From Bacteroidota bacterium (lineage in GTDB: Bacteria; Bacteroidota; Ignavibacteria; Palsa-1295): 64,000 nucleotides of DNA. The stretch spans positions 1-64,000 of the forward strand of contig JAUZNX010000003.1 of NCBI GenBank assembly GCA_030706745.1. The letters are read 5' to 3'. Positions 8,648-17,144 of this stretch are shown here, piece by piece. The notes beneath the pieces were generated by a model that made no database searches, had not been told where the DNA came from, and worked only from the letters and a program-made list of their open reading frames with translations. Within the stretch, counting starts at the first letter, position 1. Each line of letters opens with the position of its first letter. The position numbers were made by a program, and so were the translations under genes.

Positions 8648-9244
8648 CTATCTAACCTTTCGAAATGTAACGTCATCAAACCGTACCGCATTTCCCTGGA
8701 CGCTCGTATCTGCAACAGCCGCTGAGAGCTCAATCGTAACGGTATCGGAAGAAAGCAGCAATAGTGTATCGAACAGGCGCAACGGATGCCATTGGACGCT
8801 ATCTCCACAACGCATGGTGTCGAGCAGCGATGCCCCGGCGCGCGCCCGTAGAATGCCAATCCATCCTTGTGAGGCCGACCGGTTACTGTACTTCATCTTG
8901 GTCCATGCTGTAAGTTCGTAAATTCCCGTCGTGAGATTCGTGAAAGATTGCGTTGCGCGATTGGTCGGATTGGGCGTGTCTGCCTTATGGAGTTCGAGAC
9001 ACCACGTGCCGCCTGTGGGCGCATCCTGCTGGAAGATCGCTGTGTCATCCGATGATGAAGGGTGGAAAGTCCAGCCATTGAGCGAGGGGCCATTGCCGCG
9101 CTCGAACATCGCATTGGTTGGGAATCTCAGCGAGTCCGGAGTGGTAGGCGAGTTGGTCGCAGGACCGTTGCCACTGGAGCAAGAAGCAAGAATGGCTGAA
9201 CAAAGACAGAAGAACAGAAGCTCAAATCTCGTATGTCTAATCAA
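8648..9244 (-). CDS. Lipoprotein, first copy of a tandem pair
   Basis: A 198-residue protein with a lipobox ILASCSSG. Shared blocks with the next gene: SLNGWTFHPSSSDDT, LELHKADTPNPTNRATQSF, GIYELTAWTKMKY, DTVTIELSAA and VRFDDVTFRKVR. The two genes are 8 bp apart in the same direction. The DDVTF ending is typical of beta-sandwich modules that close with a strand packed on a ligand face, but no ligand can be named. It is probably cotranscribed with the genes on both sides. Confidence 0.75.
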   Translation of the reverse strand: MIRHTRFELLFFCLCSAILASCSSGNGPATNSPTTPDSLRFPTNAMFERGNGPSLNGWTFHPSSSDDTAIFQQDAPTGGTWCLELHKADTPNPTNRATQSFTNLTTGIYELTAWTKMKYSNRSASQGWIGILRARAGASLLDTMRCGDSVQWHPLRLFDTLLLLSSDTVTIELSAAVADTSVQGNAVRFDDVTFRKVR

Positions 9245-9250
9245 ACTACT

Positions 9251-9973
9251 TTATCCTTTCAGTTTCCAAAGTGTTTCGATCATGTCATAGCCTTGCGGGT
9301 CCATCTGCTTCAAGCGCGCCTTGTCGAACGGCGCATACGAGAGAGGCCCACCAAAGTATGCCTCACTCAGGACTGCAAAATAATCGTGACTGATTCGAAA
9401 CGGGAAGTGCTGCTGGTTGTTGATCTGAACGTCGTAGACATGGCTCGACTTCGCATGCTCGAATGCGTCATTGATCGTCTGATTGTGCAGGCCGAGCGCC
9501 TGCTGATGGTAGGAATACGCCAGCCATTTGAGCAACGGCAACGAGTCGTGAGGCATGTTCGCGTAATCCGGCGCCTGGATTTCAATCGCGCCCTCCATTG
9601 CCGGGTCGAGGTCCGGACGTTTCCTTGCCCAGTTTGCCATGCTGTGATAGAGGTGGAGAATTCGTCCGCTATGCGAATTCAGCGACAGCCATAGCGGCAC
9701 TTCCTTCAGTTGGCCGATCGCGGCAGCCGGTATCCGCTGTTCGATCACACCGAGTTCGAAGTTCAGGATCGAGTCGGAAGATTTCAACAGCGACCCGTGG
9801 TTTCGCATCGAGGGATCAATGTAGACCTTCCAGCCGTGGATCGTCTTGACTGTGTGTGGAATCCAACGGCGTGCGGAACCCGCCGGGTGTGGAGCGGCAG
9901 GCTTCACCTGCGCGAGTCCATCGCTACTTAAACAGACGACGAACAGAACTGCAAAGGCGATGCGAGTCTTCAT
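9251..9973 (-). CDS. Exported zincin-like protein with degenerate active site
   Basis: A 240-residue protein starting MKTRIAFAVLFVVCLSSDGL with a signal peptide. The C-terminal half follows a pattern I know from secreted ATLF/zincin-type metallopeptidases, where HELAHAYHD is followed by a QxxLGxxN segment, an EYFAExxEAYFG block and RAELKxxDP. Here the corresponding parts are KWLAYSYHQQALGLHNQ, DYFAVLSEAYFGG and KARLKQMDPQGYDMI. Both His and the Glu of HExxH are replaced (K-W-L-A-Y), while the fold-determining parts remain. It is therefore probably a non-catalytic relative. The start at 9973 was chosen over a longer frame because of the signal peptide. Confidence 0.6.
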   Translation of the reverse strand: MKTRIAFAVLFVVCLSSDGLAQVKPAAPHPAGSARRWIPHTVKTIHGWKVYIDPSMRNHGSLLKSSDSILNFELGVIEQRIPAAAIGQLKEVPLWLSLNSHSGRILHLYHSMANWARKRPDLDPAMEGAIEIQAPDYANMPHDSLPLLKWLAYSYHQQALGLHNQTINDAFEHAKSSHVYDVQINNQQHFPFRISHDYFAVLSEAYFGGPLSYAPFDKARLKQMDPQGYDMIETLWKLKG

Positions 9974-9990
9974 AGACCATCTATCTTGTG

Positions 9991-10992
9991 TTACGCTTCG
10001 ACCAAATCCGCCGGCCGCTCGGCCTTGACGCGCTCCCAATGGAAGCACGCCGCAAAGTGTCCCTTCTCGTGCTCGATCAGGGCCGGTTCTGACTTGTAGC
10101 ACTCTTCTGTCGCATACGGACAGCGCGTGTTGAAATGGCAGCCGATTGGGAAATTCGTAGGAGCAGGCACTGTGCCTTCGATTGTCATCAGCCGCTCCGT
10201 CTCGATATGAAGCTTCGGGATCGACCCAAGTAAGCCGACGGTATATGGATGAAGTGGGTTGTGAAAGATCTCATCGACATTGGAATATTCCACGATGTGC
10301 GCGGCATACATCACGGCCACATTATCCGCGGTCTCGGCAATGACACCAAGATCGTGTGTAATCAAGACGACGCCCATTCCAAGCTCTTCCTGCAAGCGAT
10401 TGATCAAATCGAGGATTTGCGCTTGGACGGTCACGTCAAGCGCCGTTGTCGGTTCATCCGCAATCAGGATATCGGGTTTGCAGGAAAGCGCGATCGCAAT
10501 CATCACGCGCTGACGGAGTCCACCCGAAAGTTGATGAGGATACTCGCTGTATCGCTGCTCGGGAGCAGGGATTCCGACCAGACGAAGCATCTCGATCGTT
10601 CGTTCTTTCGCCTCTGCTTTTGTCACCTTCTGGTGGAGCAGAATTGATTCTTCGATTTGATTGCCAATCGTAAAAACGGGGTTTAGCGAAGTCATCGGCT
10701 CCTGGAAGATCATGCCGATCTTATTGCCGCGAATCTTGCGCATTTCCTCGTCGCTCAGCTTGAGCAAGTCCTGACCATCGAACATCACCTGCCCACCGAC
10801 AATCTTGCCTGGCGGATCAGGGATCAGCCGCATGATGGATAGCGCTGTGACCGACTTGCCGCAGCCCGACTCGCCAACGACGCCCAATGTCTGCCGGCGA
10901 TCGACGGTATAGCTGACATCATCGACAGCTTTGGAAACGCCGTCGTCCGTGAAGAAATAGGTCTTGAGGTTCTTAACTTCGAGTAAAGCCAT
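9991..10992 (-). CDS. oppD: Peptide/nickel ABC transporter ATP-binding protein
   Basis: ATPase subunit (333 residues) of an oligopeptide- or dipeptide-type importer. Motifs: Walker [10 protein letters not shown]-loop [11 protein letters not shown], signature LSGGLRQR, Walker [13 protein letters not shown] and the switch HDLG. The C-terminal OppD/F extension contains the cysteines of [14 protein letters not shown], which in this family bind an iron-sulphur cluster. The permeases oppC and oppB lie 3.5 kb upstream on the same strand, separated by unrelated genes on the other strand. No oppF or substrate-binding protein is in the window. Confidence 0.9.
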   Translation of the reverse strand: MALLEVKNLKTYFFTDDGVSKAVDDVSYTVDRRQTLGVVGESGCGKSVTALSIMRLIPDPPGKIVGGQVMFDGQDLLKLSDEEMRKIRGNKIGMIFQEPMTSLNPVFTIGNQIEESILLHQKVTKAEAKERTIEMLRLVGIPAPEQRYSEYPHQLSGGLRQRVMIAIALSCKPDILIADEPTTALDVTVQAQILDLINRLQEELGMGVVLITHDLGVIAETADNVAVMYAAHIVEYSNVDEIFHNPLHPYTVGLLGSIPKLHIETERLMTIEGTVPAPTNFPIGCHFNTRCPYATEECYKSEPALIEHEKGHFAACFHWERVKAERPADLVEA

Positions 10993-11551
10993 TCACAATA
11001 AAGAAATGAGCGCCCAATTCGTAACGATTATGGGAGAGCGCGGGTAGGAAACGGGTTGCTCCCGCATTTCGTCCCCATGTGTGTGCGATCCGTCTTTTCG
11101 AAACAGGTGCCCGAAGTTAAAGTAAAACTTTAATTCTCTCTTTTGAATTGTCATTTAATGAACGCCTTCTCCCTTTGCGCGAAAACCCGCATCGATTGTC
11201 AATGAGCAATGGGTGCCCATCAGCGCCCTCTCGAATATACGGCGCCCAAAACTGGAAGTCAATAGGTGACTGATCATTTTTGAATTTTATTTTGGCCGCT
11301 CGATGTCATCTCCGCGAACCGCCCGCCCTCGACCTGATCGGGGGACGGGAGTCCATTTCCCGCCCATCGCCATAGGGCACATTTCTGGCCGCACGACAAT
11401 TGGATTCAGCACCAGATCATCAGCTCCTGAGGCGATTCATCGCGCCCTTCATCTTCGCAGGAGTCGCGGTGATGTCCGAACCTGTGACGACTTTGACATA
11501 CGTGCAGACGTGAGTCGGCTTGCAATTGATAGATGGAGGACAGAATTGTGC
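10993..11551. other. Gene-free stretch with a small palindrome
   Basis: About 560 bp without a supportable gene. The only structure I see is the perfect dyad TTAAAGT-AAA-ACTTTAA at 11117-11133, which has no T-run and could be an operator or nothing. A 126-codon frame at 11303-11683 has an unnatural composition and no family resemblance. Confidence 0.4.
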
Positions 11552-11559
11552 TATCTTTG
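11552..11559 (+). promoter_or_regulatory. Putative -7 promoter element
   Basis: TATCTTTG fits TAnnTTTG, and a TTG at 11526-11528 lies 23 nt upstream as a possible -33 element. It is 140 bp before the start of the interrupted barrel gene. Confidence 0.4.
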
Positions 11560-11698
11560 TATTGAACGTTCCATCGAACCGTCTGGCGAGTTGACAAGTC
11601 CCTCGGTCCCGGCCCGATCTAATGCTCTGATAATACGCATGGGATACCCCCTGCGCATTCCTATCCCTGACGTCTTCTTCTAATAACTTATTGTGACC

Positions 11699-12277
11699 AT
11701 GAAAACAAAGTTCGTGCTCTTCGCTTCCTTGCTTTTGCTCGCGCTCGTCGCGGCATTCAATCCTTCGCGCACGCAGTTTACCAATGGCTCGACCTATATC
11801 GGTCCGGAACTCGGGCTGGGAATTGGTTTTGGAAACGGCATCATGTTCGGCGGAATGTTCGAGACGCCGATCACGAATCCCGGCACTGTCGGGCCGGGCC
11901 GGCTCGCCATCGCCGCGCGGGTCGATTACTGGAGCTGGGCGAATTCCTATCCCGGCGCTTAATCGTACACGTATTCGTATTCGTACATTCCGATTGGAGT
12001 CATTTGCGACTATCACGTTGTGCTTCTCGATCCGAAGGGGATGCAGACCAAGTGGGATCCTTTTGTCGGGATTGGGATCGGATACGTTATTGTCGGTTCG
12101 CGTTACTCTGGACCAGCCTCTGGAAATGGCTTCAATCCTTCGTCGAGTTATGGAAGCGGCGCGTTTTTTACCGGTCAGGTTGGAGCGCGATGTTTCTTTT
12201 CCCCGTCGATGGCCATTCGCGCGGTATATGGCTTGAGCTATCTTCCATTTTGCGTGGGACTCGACTTCAAGTTCTGA
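11699..12277 (+). pseudogene. Outer-membrane barrel gene interrupted by an in-frame TAA
   Basis: The frame starts MKTKFVLFASLLLLALVAAF (signal peptide) and codes glycine-rich barrel strands (TYIGPELGLGIGFGNGIMFG). A TAA at 11960-11962 interrupts it after NSYPGA. The same frame then continues without any shift through SYTYSYSYIPIGVICDYHVV, a barrel-like strand run, and ends DFKF at 12277. Both halves make one plausible barrel of about 192 residues. This is either a nonsense mutation, a sequencing error or recoding. A truncated product of 87 residues would not form a barrel. A GTG 6 bp upstream of the ATG is an alternative start. Confidence 0.7.
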
Positions 12278-12420
12278 GCATACCGGACGATCTCGTTTCG
12301 CGGGTGATGGCCTCGGTCATCACATGCGTGCGTGGTGGTGCGGCGAGCTTCGTGTTCGCAGGAGACCCGTGCCTTTTATTCGTGTCTTTGTATTCTTGAG
12401 TTCTCTACTCAAACACCATC

Positions 12421-13881
12421 ATGAAATCAACCATAGTTACACTTTCTCTGCTCTTCGCATTCACTACCGCGAATGCTCAAAGCGTCGCAAAGGCCCGAGT
12501 CCACCTCGGCCCCAATATCAACACCGCGAATTCCATCGAGTCGCATCCTGTGCTTTCACCGAATGGTAAAAGTTTATTTTTTTCCCGGGGCACGTTAGGG
12601 GCCACTCATGTTTTCCGCTCGGAATTGAACGGCATGAATGAATGGGGGAATGCCGTGGAAATTCCCGAGTTCGACATCAGAGGAGTTGGTGAGGTAGATT
12701 ACGTTTTTCCCGATGGCAACCGAGTCGTGCTCTCCGGTCACTATAGGGATACCGATGGTGTGTTCGTGTCGGATTACAATGGAACGACATGGACCGAACC
12801 AACTCCCATTCAGTTTGAACATACAATAGCGAAATGGTTTTCTCCGAACGCGACATTCAGCACCAACGGAAAGGTTATGATTCTTAGTAACAATACCAAG
12901 CTATCAGCAAGCTTCCTCCGATCGAATGGAATTTGGAGCGACCCCGTTGCTATTCCAGAGCTCAATGCCGGGTTACTTTCATATACGCCGTTTCTTGCTG
13001 CAGATGATAGGACACTTTACTTTTCTGCCAACGGGTATGGAACACTCGGGGGAAACGACATCGTGAGAACGACGCGACTTGACGATTCGTGGTTGAAGTG
13101 GAGCAGACCGGAAGATCTTGACAATACTATTAATTCTCCCGATTGGGAATCGTATTTCTATATGAGTGCCGCCGGCGATGATGCTTATGTGTATAGTCGG
13201 GCGGTTGGCAATGGTGACATATACAGGGTCACAATCGCGGCCAAAGCGCGCCCTAACCCCGTCGCTCTAATTACGGGGACCGTCATCAATGCAAAGACAA
13301 AAGAACCGCTCGCCGCGGAGATCACCTATGATGATATTGAATCGAACCAGAATGCCGGCGTAGCGAAGACGAACGCGCACGATGGTAAATATAACGTCGT
13401 CCTTCACTATGGGAAGAAGTATAGCCTCGCCGCGCGAGCGGAGCATTTTTATGCGCTGTCGGATGTCCTCGACCTGACAACGGTGAGCACGTACCAGGAA
13501 ATCAGCAAGGATATCCTGATGATGCCGATGGAAGTGGGTGAGACCATCGGACTCCACAACCTGTTCTTTGAAACGAACAAGGCAGAGCTTCAACCAGCTT
13601 CATTCACGGAATTGGATCGGCTGGTTGGCATCGTGCACTCGAACCCGTCACTGCGCATTCAAATTGGAGGCCACACCGACAATGTCGGATCATCGGATCA
13701 TAACTACACACTTTCCCTGGCGAGGGTGAATGCCGTGATCGCCTACCTGACACGCAAGGGCATCCCCTCGAATCAGCTTACGGGTAAGGGGTACGGCCAA
13801 ACAAAGCCTGTAACCACCAATGCCACCGAAGAGGGACGGGCGCAAAACCGGCGAGTGGAGTTTACAATTCTGGCGCTATAA
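12421..13881 (+). CDS. OmpA-family protein with PD40 propeller repeats
   Basis: A 486-residue exported protein (signal peptide ending NAQS). N-terminal half: WD40-like PD40 blades (HPVLSPNGKSLFFSR, TPFLAADDRTLYFSANG). Middle: a carboxypeptidase-regulatory-type beta-sandwich (LITGTVINAKTKEPLAAEI). C-terminus: OmpA peptidoglycan-binding domain, with LFFETNKAELQPAS, the HTDNVGSSDHNYTLSLARV segment, and the end GRAQNRRVEFTI. By family it tethers the outer membrane to peptidoglycan from the periplasm. This architecture is typical of Bacteroidota and includes proteins linked to T9SS (PorE-like), though the link here is only inferred. Confidence 0.88.
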   Translation: MKSTIVTLSLLFAFTTANAQSVAKARVHLGPNINTANSIESHPVLSPNGKSLFFSRGTLGATHVFRSELNGMNEWGNAVEIPEFDIRGVGEVDYVFPDGNRVVLSGHYRDTDGVFVSDYNGTTWTEPTPIQFEHTIAKWFSPNATFSTNGKVMILSNNTKLSASFLRSNGIWSDPVAIPELNAGLLSYTPFLAADDRTLYFSANGYGTLGGNDIVRTTRLDDSWLKWSRPEDLDNTINSPDWESYFYMSAAGDDAYVYSRAVGNGDIYRVTIAAKARPNPVALITGTVINAKTKEPLAAEITYDDIESNQNAGVAKTNAHDGKYNVVLHYGKKYSLAARAEHFYALSDVLDLTTVSTYQEISKDILMMPMEVGETIGLHNLFFETNKAELQPASFTELDRLVGIVHSNPSLRIQIGGHTDNVGSSDHNYTLSLARVNAVIAYLTRKGIPSNQLTGKGYGQTKPVTTNATEEGRAQNRRVEFTILAL

Positions 13882-13970
13882 CTGGCACACCTGCTATGGG
13901 ATCGACGATGTGCTTGGCCGCGGCGTATTCCCATTTCTAATAACTCATTTCTTCCAACTTTTTCTCGAAG

Positions 13971-14468
13971 ATGAAACAAAAAACTCGTCCTCTTGGCTTC
14001 GATTCTCTTGCTCGCGCTCACCTCCGCGCCGGCCGCGCGCCCGCAATGGGTGGATACGAAAGGGCCGCGTGATGGGCCGTATGGGGTTACTGTCTATGCC
14101 CTTGCGGTGAGTGGCACGAACCTCTTTGCGGGGACTCTCGGCGTCGGCATCGTCTGGCGCCGGCCGCTTCGGAATTCGGAAATAGCGATGTTTCACACAT
14201 CGCTCCGATCCAAAATTCGATTCAAAGTTACCCCAATACCTTCTCCCAATCCACTACCATCGCTTTCACGCCGGAGACGAGCGGCTATGCGGATGTCTCA
14301 GTCGTGAATCTGCTCGGCGTGGAGGTCGCGCGGATATTTTCTGGCGAGCTAACGGCAGGGGAGCATAGCTTCGCGTTAAATCCCTCTGGCTTGCCAGATG
14401 GGATGTATGAGTGCCTCATCCGCATGAACGGTCACGTGGAGACGTTGCCGGTGATGTTATCGCGATAG
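13971..14468 (+). pseudogene. Frameshifted T9SS-cargo protein (short propeller remnant plus sorting tail)
   Basis: Two single-base changes break the frame. After ATG AAA CAA AAA the run of six A's (13978-13983) is one base too long; with five, the protein reads MKQKLVLLASILLLAL, a normal signal peptide. It then continues VYALAVSGTNLFAGTLGVGI and VWRRPL, the end of a propeller repeat. Around 14169 one base is missing: restoring a T gives WRRPLSEFGNSD, after which the third frame encodes QSYPNTFSQSTTIAF, VSVVNLLGVEVARIF and GLPDGMYECLIRMNG, a type IX sorting tail ending at the TAG at 14466-14468. The body is far shorter than usual cargo, so internal deletion is also likely. Confidence 0.7.
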
Positions 14469-14473
14469 GTTGT

Positions 14474-14527
14474 GTAGGGGCAAGCTCCAGCTTGCACCAC
14501 AACATTGTGCAAGCTGGAGCTTGCACC
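14474..14527. repeat. Inverted pair of palindromic arms (REP-like)
   Basis: GCAAGCTCCAGCTTGCAC at 14480-14497 and its exact reverse complement at 14507-14524 flank a 9-nt loop. Each arm is itself a palindrome (GCAAGCT-CC-AGCTTGC). It is preceded by TGTAGGG. It lies between convergent transcription units and could also stop transcription, though there is no T-run. Compare the element at 53582-53645, which has the same plan with different bases. Confidence 0.85.
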
Positions 14528-14541
14528 CACACGCACACCAT

Positions 14542-15705
14542 TTATCGTTTCAGCTTCGGGTCGAACGCATCGCGAAGTCCATCGCCAAAGAGGTTAAAGG
14601 CGAAGACGGCGATCATGATGGCGAGAGCGGGGAAGAGGGTCAGGCCCCAGTTCGAACCGGCGGCGATGAAACCATAGCCATCGTGGATCATTTGTCCCCA
14701 GGTCGAGGTCGGCGGCTGCACGCCAAGTCCGAGGAAGGAGAGCGACGCTTCGTAAATAATCGCGTTCGCAAATCCGGCCGTAGCAATGACGATGATCGGT
14801 CCGAGCGAGTTCGGCAGGATGTGCCGGAAGATGGTCCGCTTGTTCGAGAGTCCGAGGGCTTTGGTCGCTTCGACGTACTCGGTCTCGCGCAATGCAAAGA
14901 ACTGCCCGCGCACGATGCGTGCCATATCGACCCATTCCGTAATGCCAATGGCGAAAATCGTCTGCCACATTCCGAGACCAAGCGCAATCGAGATTGCGAT
15001 GATAAGCAGAAGCGATGGAATCGACCAAACGACGTTCGTGAACCACATGAGTCCATCGTCAATCCAGCCGCGATAAAATCCTGCCAATGAGCCGAGCAGC
15101 ACACCGATAAAGAGGCTGCACATCTCGGCGAAGAACGCAACGGTCAGCGAAACACGCGCGCCATACATGAGGCGCGAGAGCACATCGCGGCCATAGCGGT
15201 CCGTGCCGAGATAATAGACGGGTGTCTTGTGCCAATCGCTTTCGGAAGTGCCCGCAAGACGGGAGATCGCAATGGAGCGGTCACGGCCTTCCTCGGTTGT
15301 GTAAATCACACGGTTGCCCTGAGTGCGGCACTCCGCAATTGGGATCGGGATCGTTTGCGTGGGATCCACCTCGCTCTTCGTAATCAGAACGTTGCCGTGA
15401 AAATCCATCGGCTTCGTCGAATACTCGAGCACTTGCAGATTGGGATCGAACGGTGCAAGAAAGCTCGCAAAGGCCGCGACCAGAATGAGAACGAAGGTGG
15501 TCCCAAGGCCCAACATCGCCAGCTTGTTGCGGCGCAAGCGTCGCCAGGAGTAATACCAGAGCGAGTGCGGCGTGGTCTTGAGGATGGACTCGTTCTCAGC
15601 CCTCCGAAGATCGGTCTCCGCTTTCGTCAGGCGAATCGGCGCCGACGAGCGAGCGAGTGACTCGGCAGGGGCCGATTCGGTGCTGCTGCCAACTGCAATG
15701 TCCAT
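14542..15705 (-). CDS. oppC: Peptide ABC transporter permease
   Basis: Inner-membrane permease of about 387 residues. A cytoplasmic N-terminus with the OppC-type motif SLWYYSWRRLRRNKLAMLGL is followed by the first membrane helix. A long periplasmic loop contains VYYLGTDRYGRDVLSRLMYG, the standard OppC signature. The core has five more helices, including the EAA loop (EYVEATKALGLSNKRTIFRH). The start at 15705 (MDIAVGSS) is my choice; an in-frame GTG at the oppB stop (near 15732) is possible. It follows oppB directly. Confidence 0.88.
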   Translation of the reverse strand: MDIAVGSSTESAPAESLARSSAPIRLTKAETDLRRAENESILKTTPHSLWYYSWRRLRRNKLAMLGLGTTFVLILVAAFASFLAPFDPNLQVLEYSTKPMDFHGNVLITKSEVDPTQTIPIPIAECRTQGNRVIYTTEEGRDRSIAISRLAGTSESDWHKTPVYYLGTDRYGRDVLSRLMYGARVSLTVAFFAEMCSLFIGVLLGSLAGFYRGWIDDGLMWFTNVVWSIPSLLLIIAISIALGLGMWQTIFAIGITEWVDMARIVRGQFFALRETEYVEATKALGLSNKRTIFRHILPNSLGPIIVIATAGFANAIIYEASLSFLGLGVQPPTSTWGQMIHDGYGFIAAGSNWGLTLFPALAIMIAVFAFNLFGDGLRDAFDPKLKR

Positions 15706-15731
15706 TGAGTCCACTTTGTCCTTAGCGTCCA

Positions 15732-16667
15732 CTATGATAGCTTCACCCTTGGGTCCAACCGGGCGTAGAGAATATCGACGATAAAATTTACAACGACGAA
15801 AATGGCCGCCGAAAAGATGACCGTACCCTGGATGAGCGGGAAGTCGCTTCGAAGGATCGCATCGACCGCTTGCAGACCGATCCCCGGCCAATTGAAGATA
15901 TACTCGATGAAGTAGGTGCCGACCAGCAGTCCCGCGAGCCAGGCGCTCACGGTTGTGACGACCGGATTGAGCGCGTTGCGGAGCGCATGACGATACACGA
16001 TGCCTTTCCAACTCACGCCTTTGGCCTTTGCCGTGCGGACGTAATCGCTCGAGAGCGTCTCGAGCATACTCGATCGCGTGACGCGAGCGATAATCGAAAC
16101 AGGTCGGAGCGCCAGAACGAACATCGGCAAAATAAGATACTCGATGTGCAACTCATCACCTTGCCACATGTAGCCAGAGACCGGCAGCCAATCCAGCACC
16201 GCGCCGAACAGGAGCATGGCGAGCAATCCCATCACGAATGCCGGCACGGAAATGCCGACGAGTGCGAAGATCATCGAAGCGTTATCGATCAGGCTGTAGG
16301 ATTTGACGGCACTAACAATTCCTATTCCGATTCCGAGGATGGTCGCAATGACCATCGCACTGATCGAGAGCGTAGCGGTCGCGCCAAATCGCTCCCAGAT
16401 ACTGGTCAGTACAGGGCGATTCGATGACCATGAACGGCCGAGATCGCCTTGCGCGACATCACCGATAAAGCGAATGTACCGTTGCCAGGCTGGCAGATCG
16501 AGTCCCAGCTGATGCCGAATGGCGGCCTGTGTTGCGAGATCGGCACGCTGACCTTGCATCATGCGTGCGGGATCGGGCAGCAGGTTCATGATCAGGAATA
16601 CTACGGTCACCACGCCAAAGATGACGAGGACAGAATAGATCAGGCGGCGCAGGGTAAATGCAAGCAT
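15732..16667 (-). CDS. oppB: Peptide ABC transporter permease
   Basis: Inner-membrane permease of 311 residues, first gene of the oppBC unit. It begins MLAFTLRRLIYSVLVIFGVV, the canonical OppB/DppB N-terminal helix, followed by LGLDLPAWQRYIRF and QGDLGRSW. The EAA loop is SDYVRTAKAKGVSWKGIVYRH and the end NFIVDILYARLDPRVKLS is the family C-terminus. A possible -7 element on the same strand lies 9 bp upstream, which would give an almost leaderless transcript. Confidence 0.9.
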   Translation of the reverse strand: MLAFTLRRLIYSVLVIFGVVTVVFLIMNLLPDPARMMQGQRADLATQAAIRHQLGLDLPAWQRYIRFIGDVAQGDLGRSWSSNRPVLTSIWERFGATATLSISAMVIATILGIGIGIVSAVKSYSLIDNASMIFALVGISVPAFVMGLLAMLLFGAVLDWLPVSGYMWQGDELHIEYLILPMFVLALRPVSIIARVTRSSMLETLSSDYVRTAKAKGVSWKGIVYRHALRNALNPVVTTVSAWLAGLLVGTYFIEYIFNWPGIGLQAVDAILRSDFPLIQGTVIFSAAIFVVVNFIVDILYARLDPRVKLS

Positions 16668-16675
16668 CTGAAAGA

Positions 16676-16683
16676 CAAAACTA
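16676..16683 (-). promoter_or_regulatory. Possible -7 element for oppBC
   Basis: CAAAACTA on the plus strand reads TAGTTTTG on the minus strand and fits TAnnTTTG. It is so close to the oppB start (16667) that the transcript would have nearly no leader. Weak evidence by itself. Confidence 0.25.
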
Positions 16684-16705
16684 CGTGGGCAGCGAAATCG
16701 CTTCG

Positions 16706-16713
16706 TATATTTG
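16706..16713 (+). promoter_or_regulatory. -7 promoter element of the cobalamin operon
   Basis: TATATTTG fits TAnnTTTG. It sits about 45 bp before the conserved core of the B12 riboswitch, where a promoter for the leader is expected, and is identical to the elements at 4640 and 60941. Confidence 0.6.
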
Positions 16714-16754
16714 CAGCGAAGATGTGGTGCCTCGCATAAAAGTATGAGCGATCA

Positions 16755-16985
16755 TGCTGTGAGGTGAAAAGGGAATCTCGTGATGCTCGGAGCAATCGTC
16801 CGGGCCAATTCGAGAGCTGCCCCGCAACTGTAACTCCGTAAAAGTCCACTGATCGGTCGAAACCGATTGGGAAGGCAAAGGGAGTTATGAGGATGGAGGA
16901 TGAATCCTGAGATCATCGATGATCTCACAACATTCATCATTCATCATTCATAATTTCTCCGGGAGAAGCCAGGAGACCTGCCACG
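16755..16985 (+). promoter_or_regulatory. Cobalamin (B12) riboswitch
   Basis: Conserved blocks of the adenosylcobalamin-type riboswitch appear in order: GAGGTGAAAAGGGAATCTCG, GAGCTGCCCCGCAACTGTAA, CCACTG, GATTGGGAAGGC, and the terminal AAGCCAGGAGACCTGCC ending near 16983. By family, cobalamin binding folds the leader and blocks expression of uptake genes. Between the GGGAAGG block and the final block lies an unusually long insert (about 16886-16960) made of 7-bp repeats and an 18-bp perfect palindrome. The riboswitch is followed by a TonB-dependent receptor gene, the expected regulated gene. Confidence 0.93.
16886..16957. repeat. Heptamer repeat insert inside the riboswitch
   Basis: The right part is CATTCAT three times followed by AATTTCT; the left part TGAGGATGGAGGATGAAT is a degenerate inverted copy. 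Between them GAGATCATCGATGATCTC (16909-16926) is a perfect palindrome. Together they would form a long hairpin extending one riboswitch stem. Confidence 0.75.
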
Positions 16986-17144
16986 TCAGAAATAGATCAT
17001 CTGCCTTCGTGGGAGAGGCAACGGTCGTACCAGCTCCGGCATTCGCGCGCGTTCGCGCCTTTTTCAATCCGGTTTCCGCTCGTACCGCTGTCCGCTCCCG
17101 CGTAGGTCCATCGGCATCGACCACGATGCAGGGAGATTCATTTA

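Noticed and set aside
11303-11683. Plus-strand frame of 126 codons upstream of the interrupted barrel gene
   Set aside because: Composition typical of untranslated sequence (many Arg, Ser, Pro), no ribosome binding site and a promoter element inside it.
11420-12016. Minus-strand frame of 198 codons
   Set aside because: Lies antisense to the barrel gene; charged low-complexity content is a shadow of the sense strand.
14470-15090. Plus-strand frame of 206 codons
   Set aside because: Antisense to oppC, starts inside the palindromic repeat, and reads as a charged shadow.
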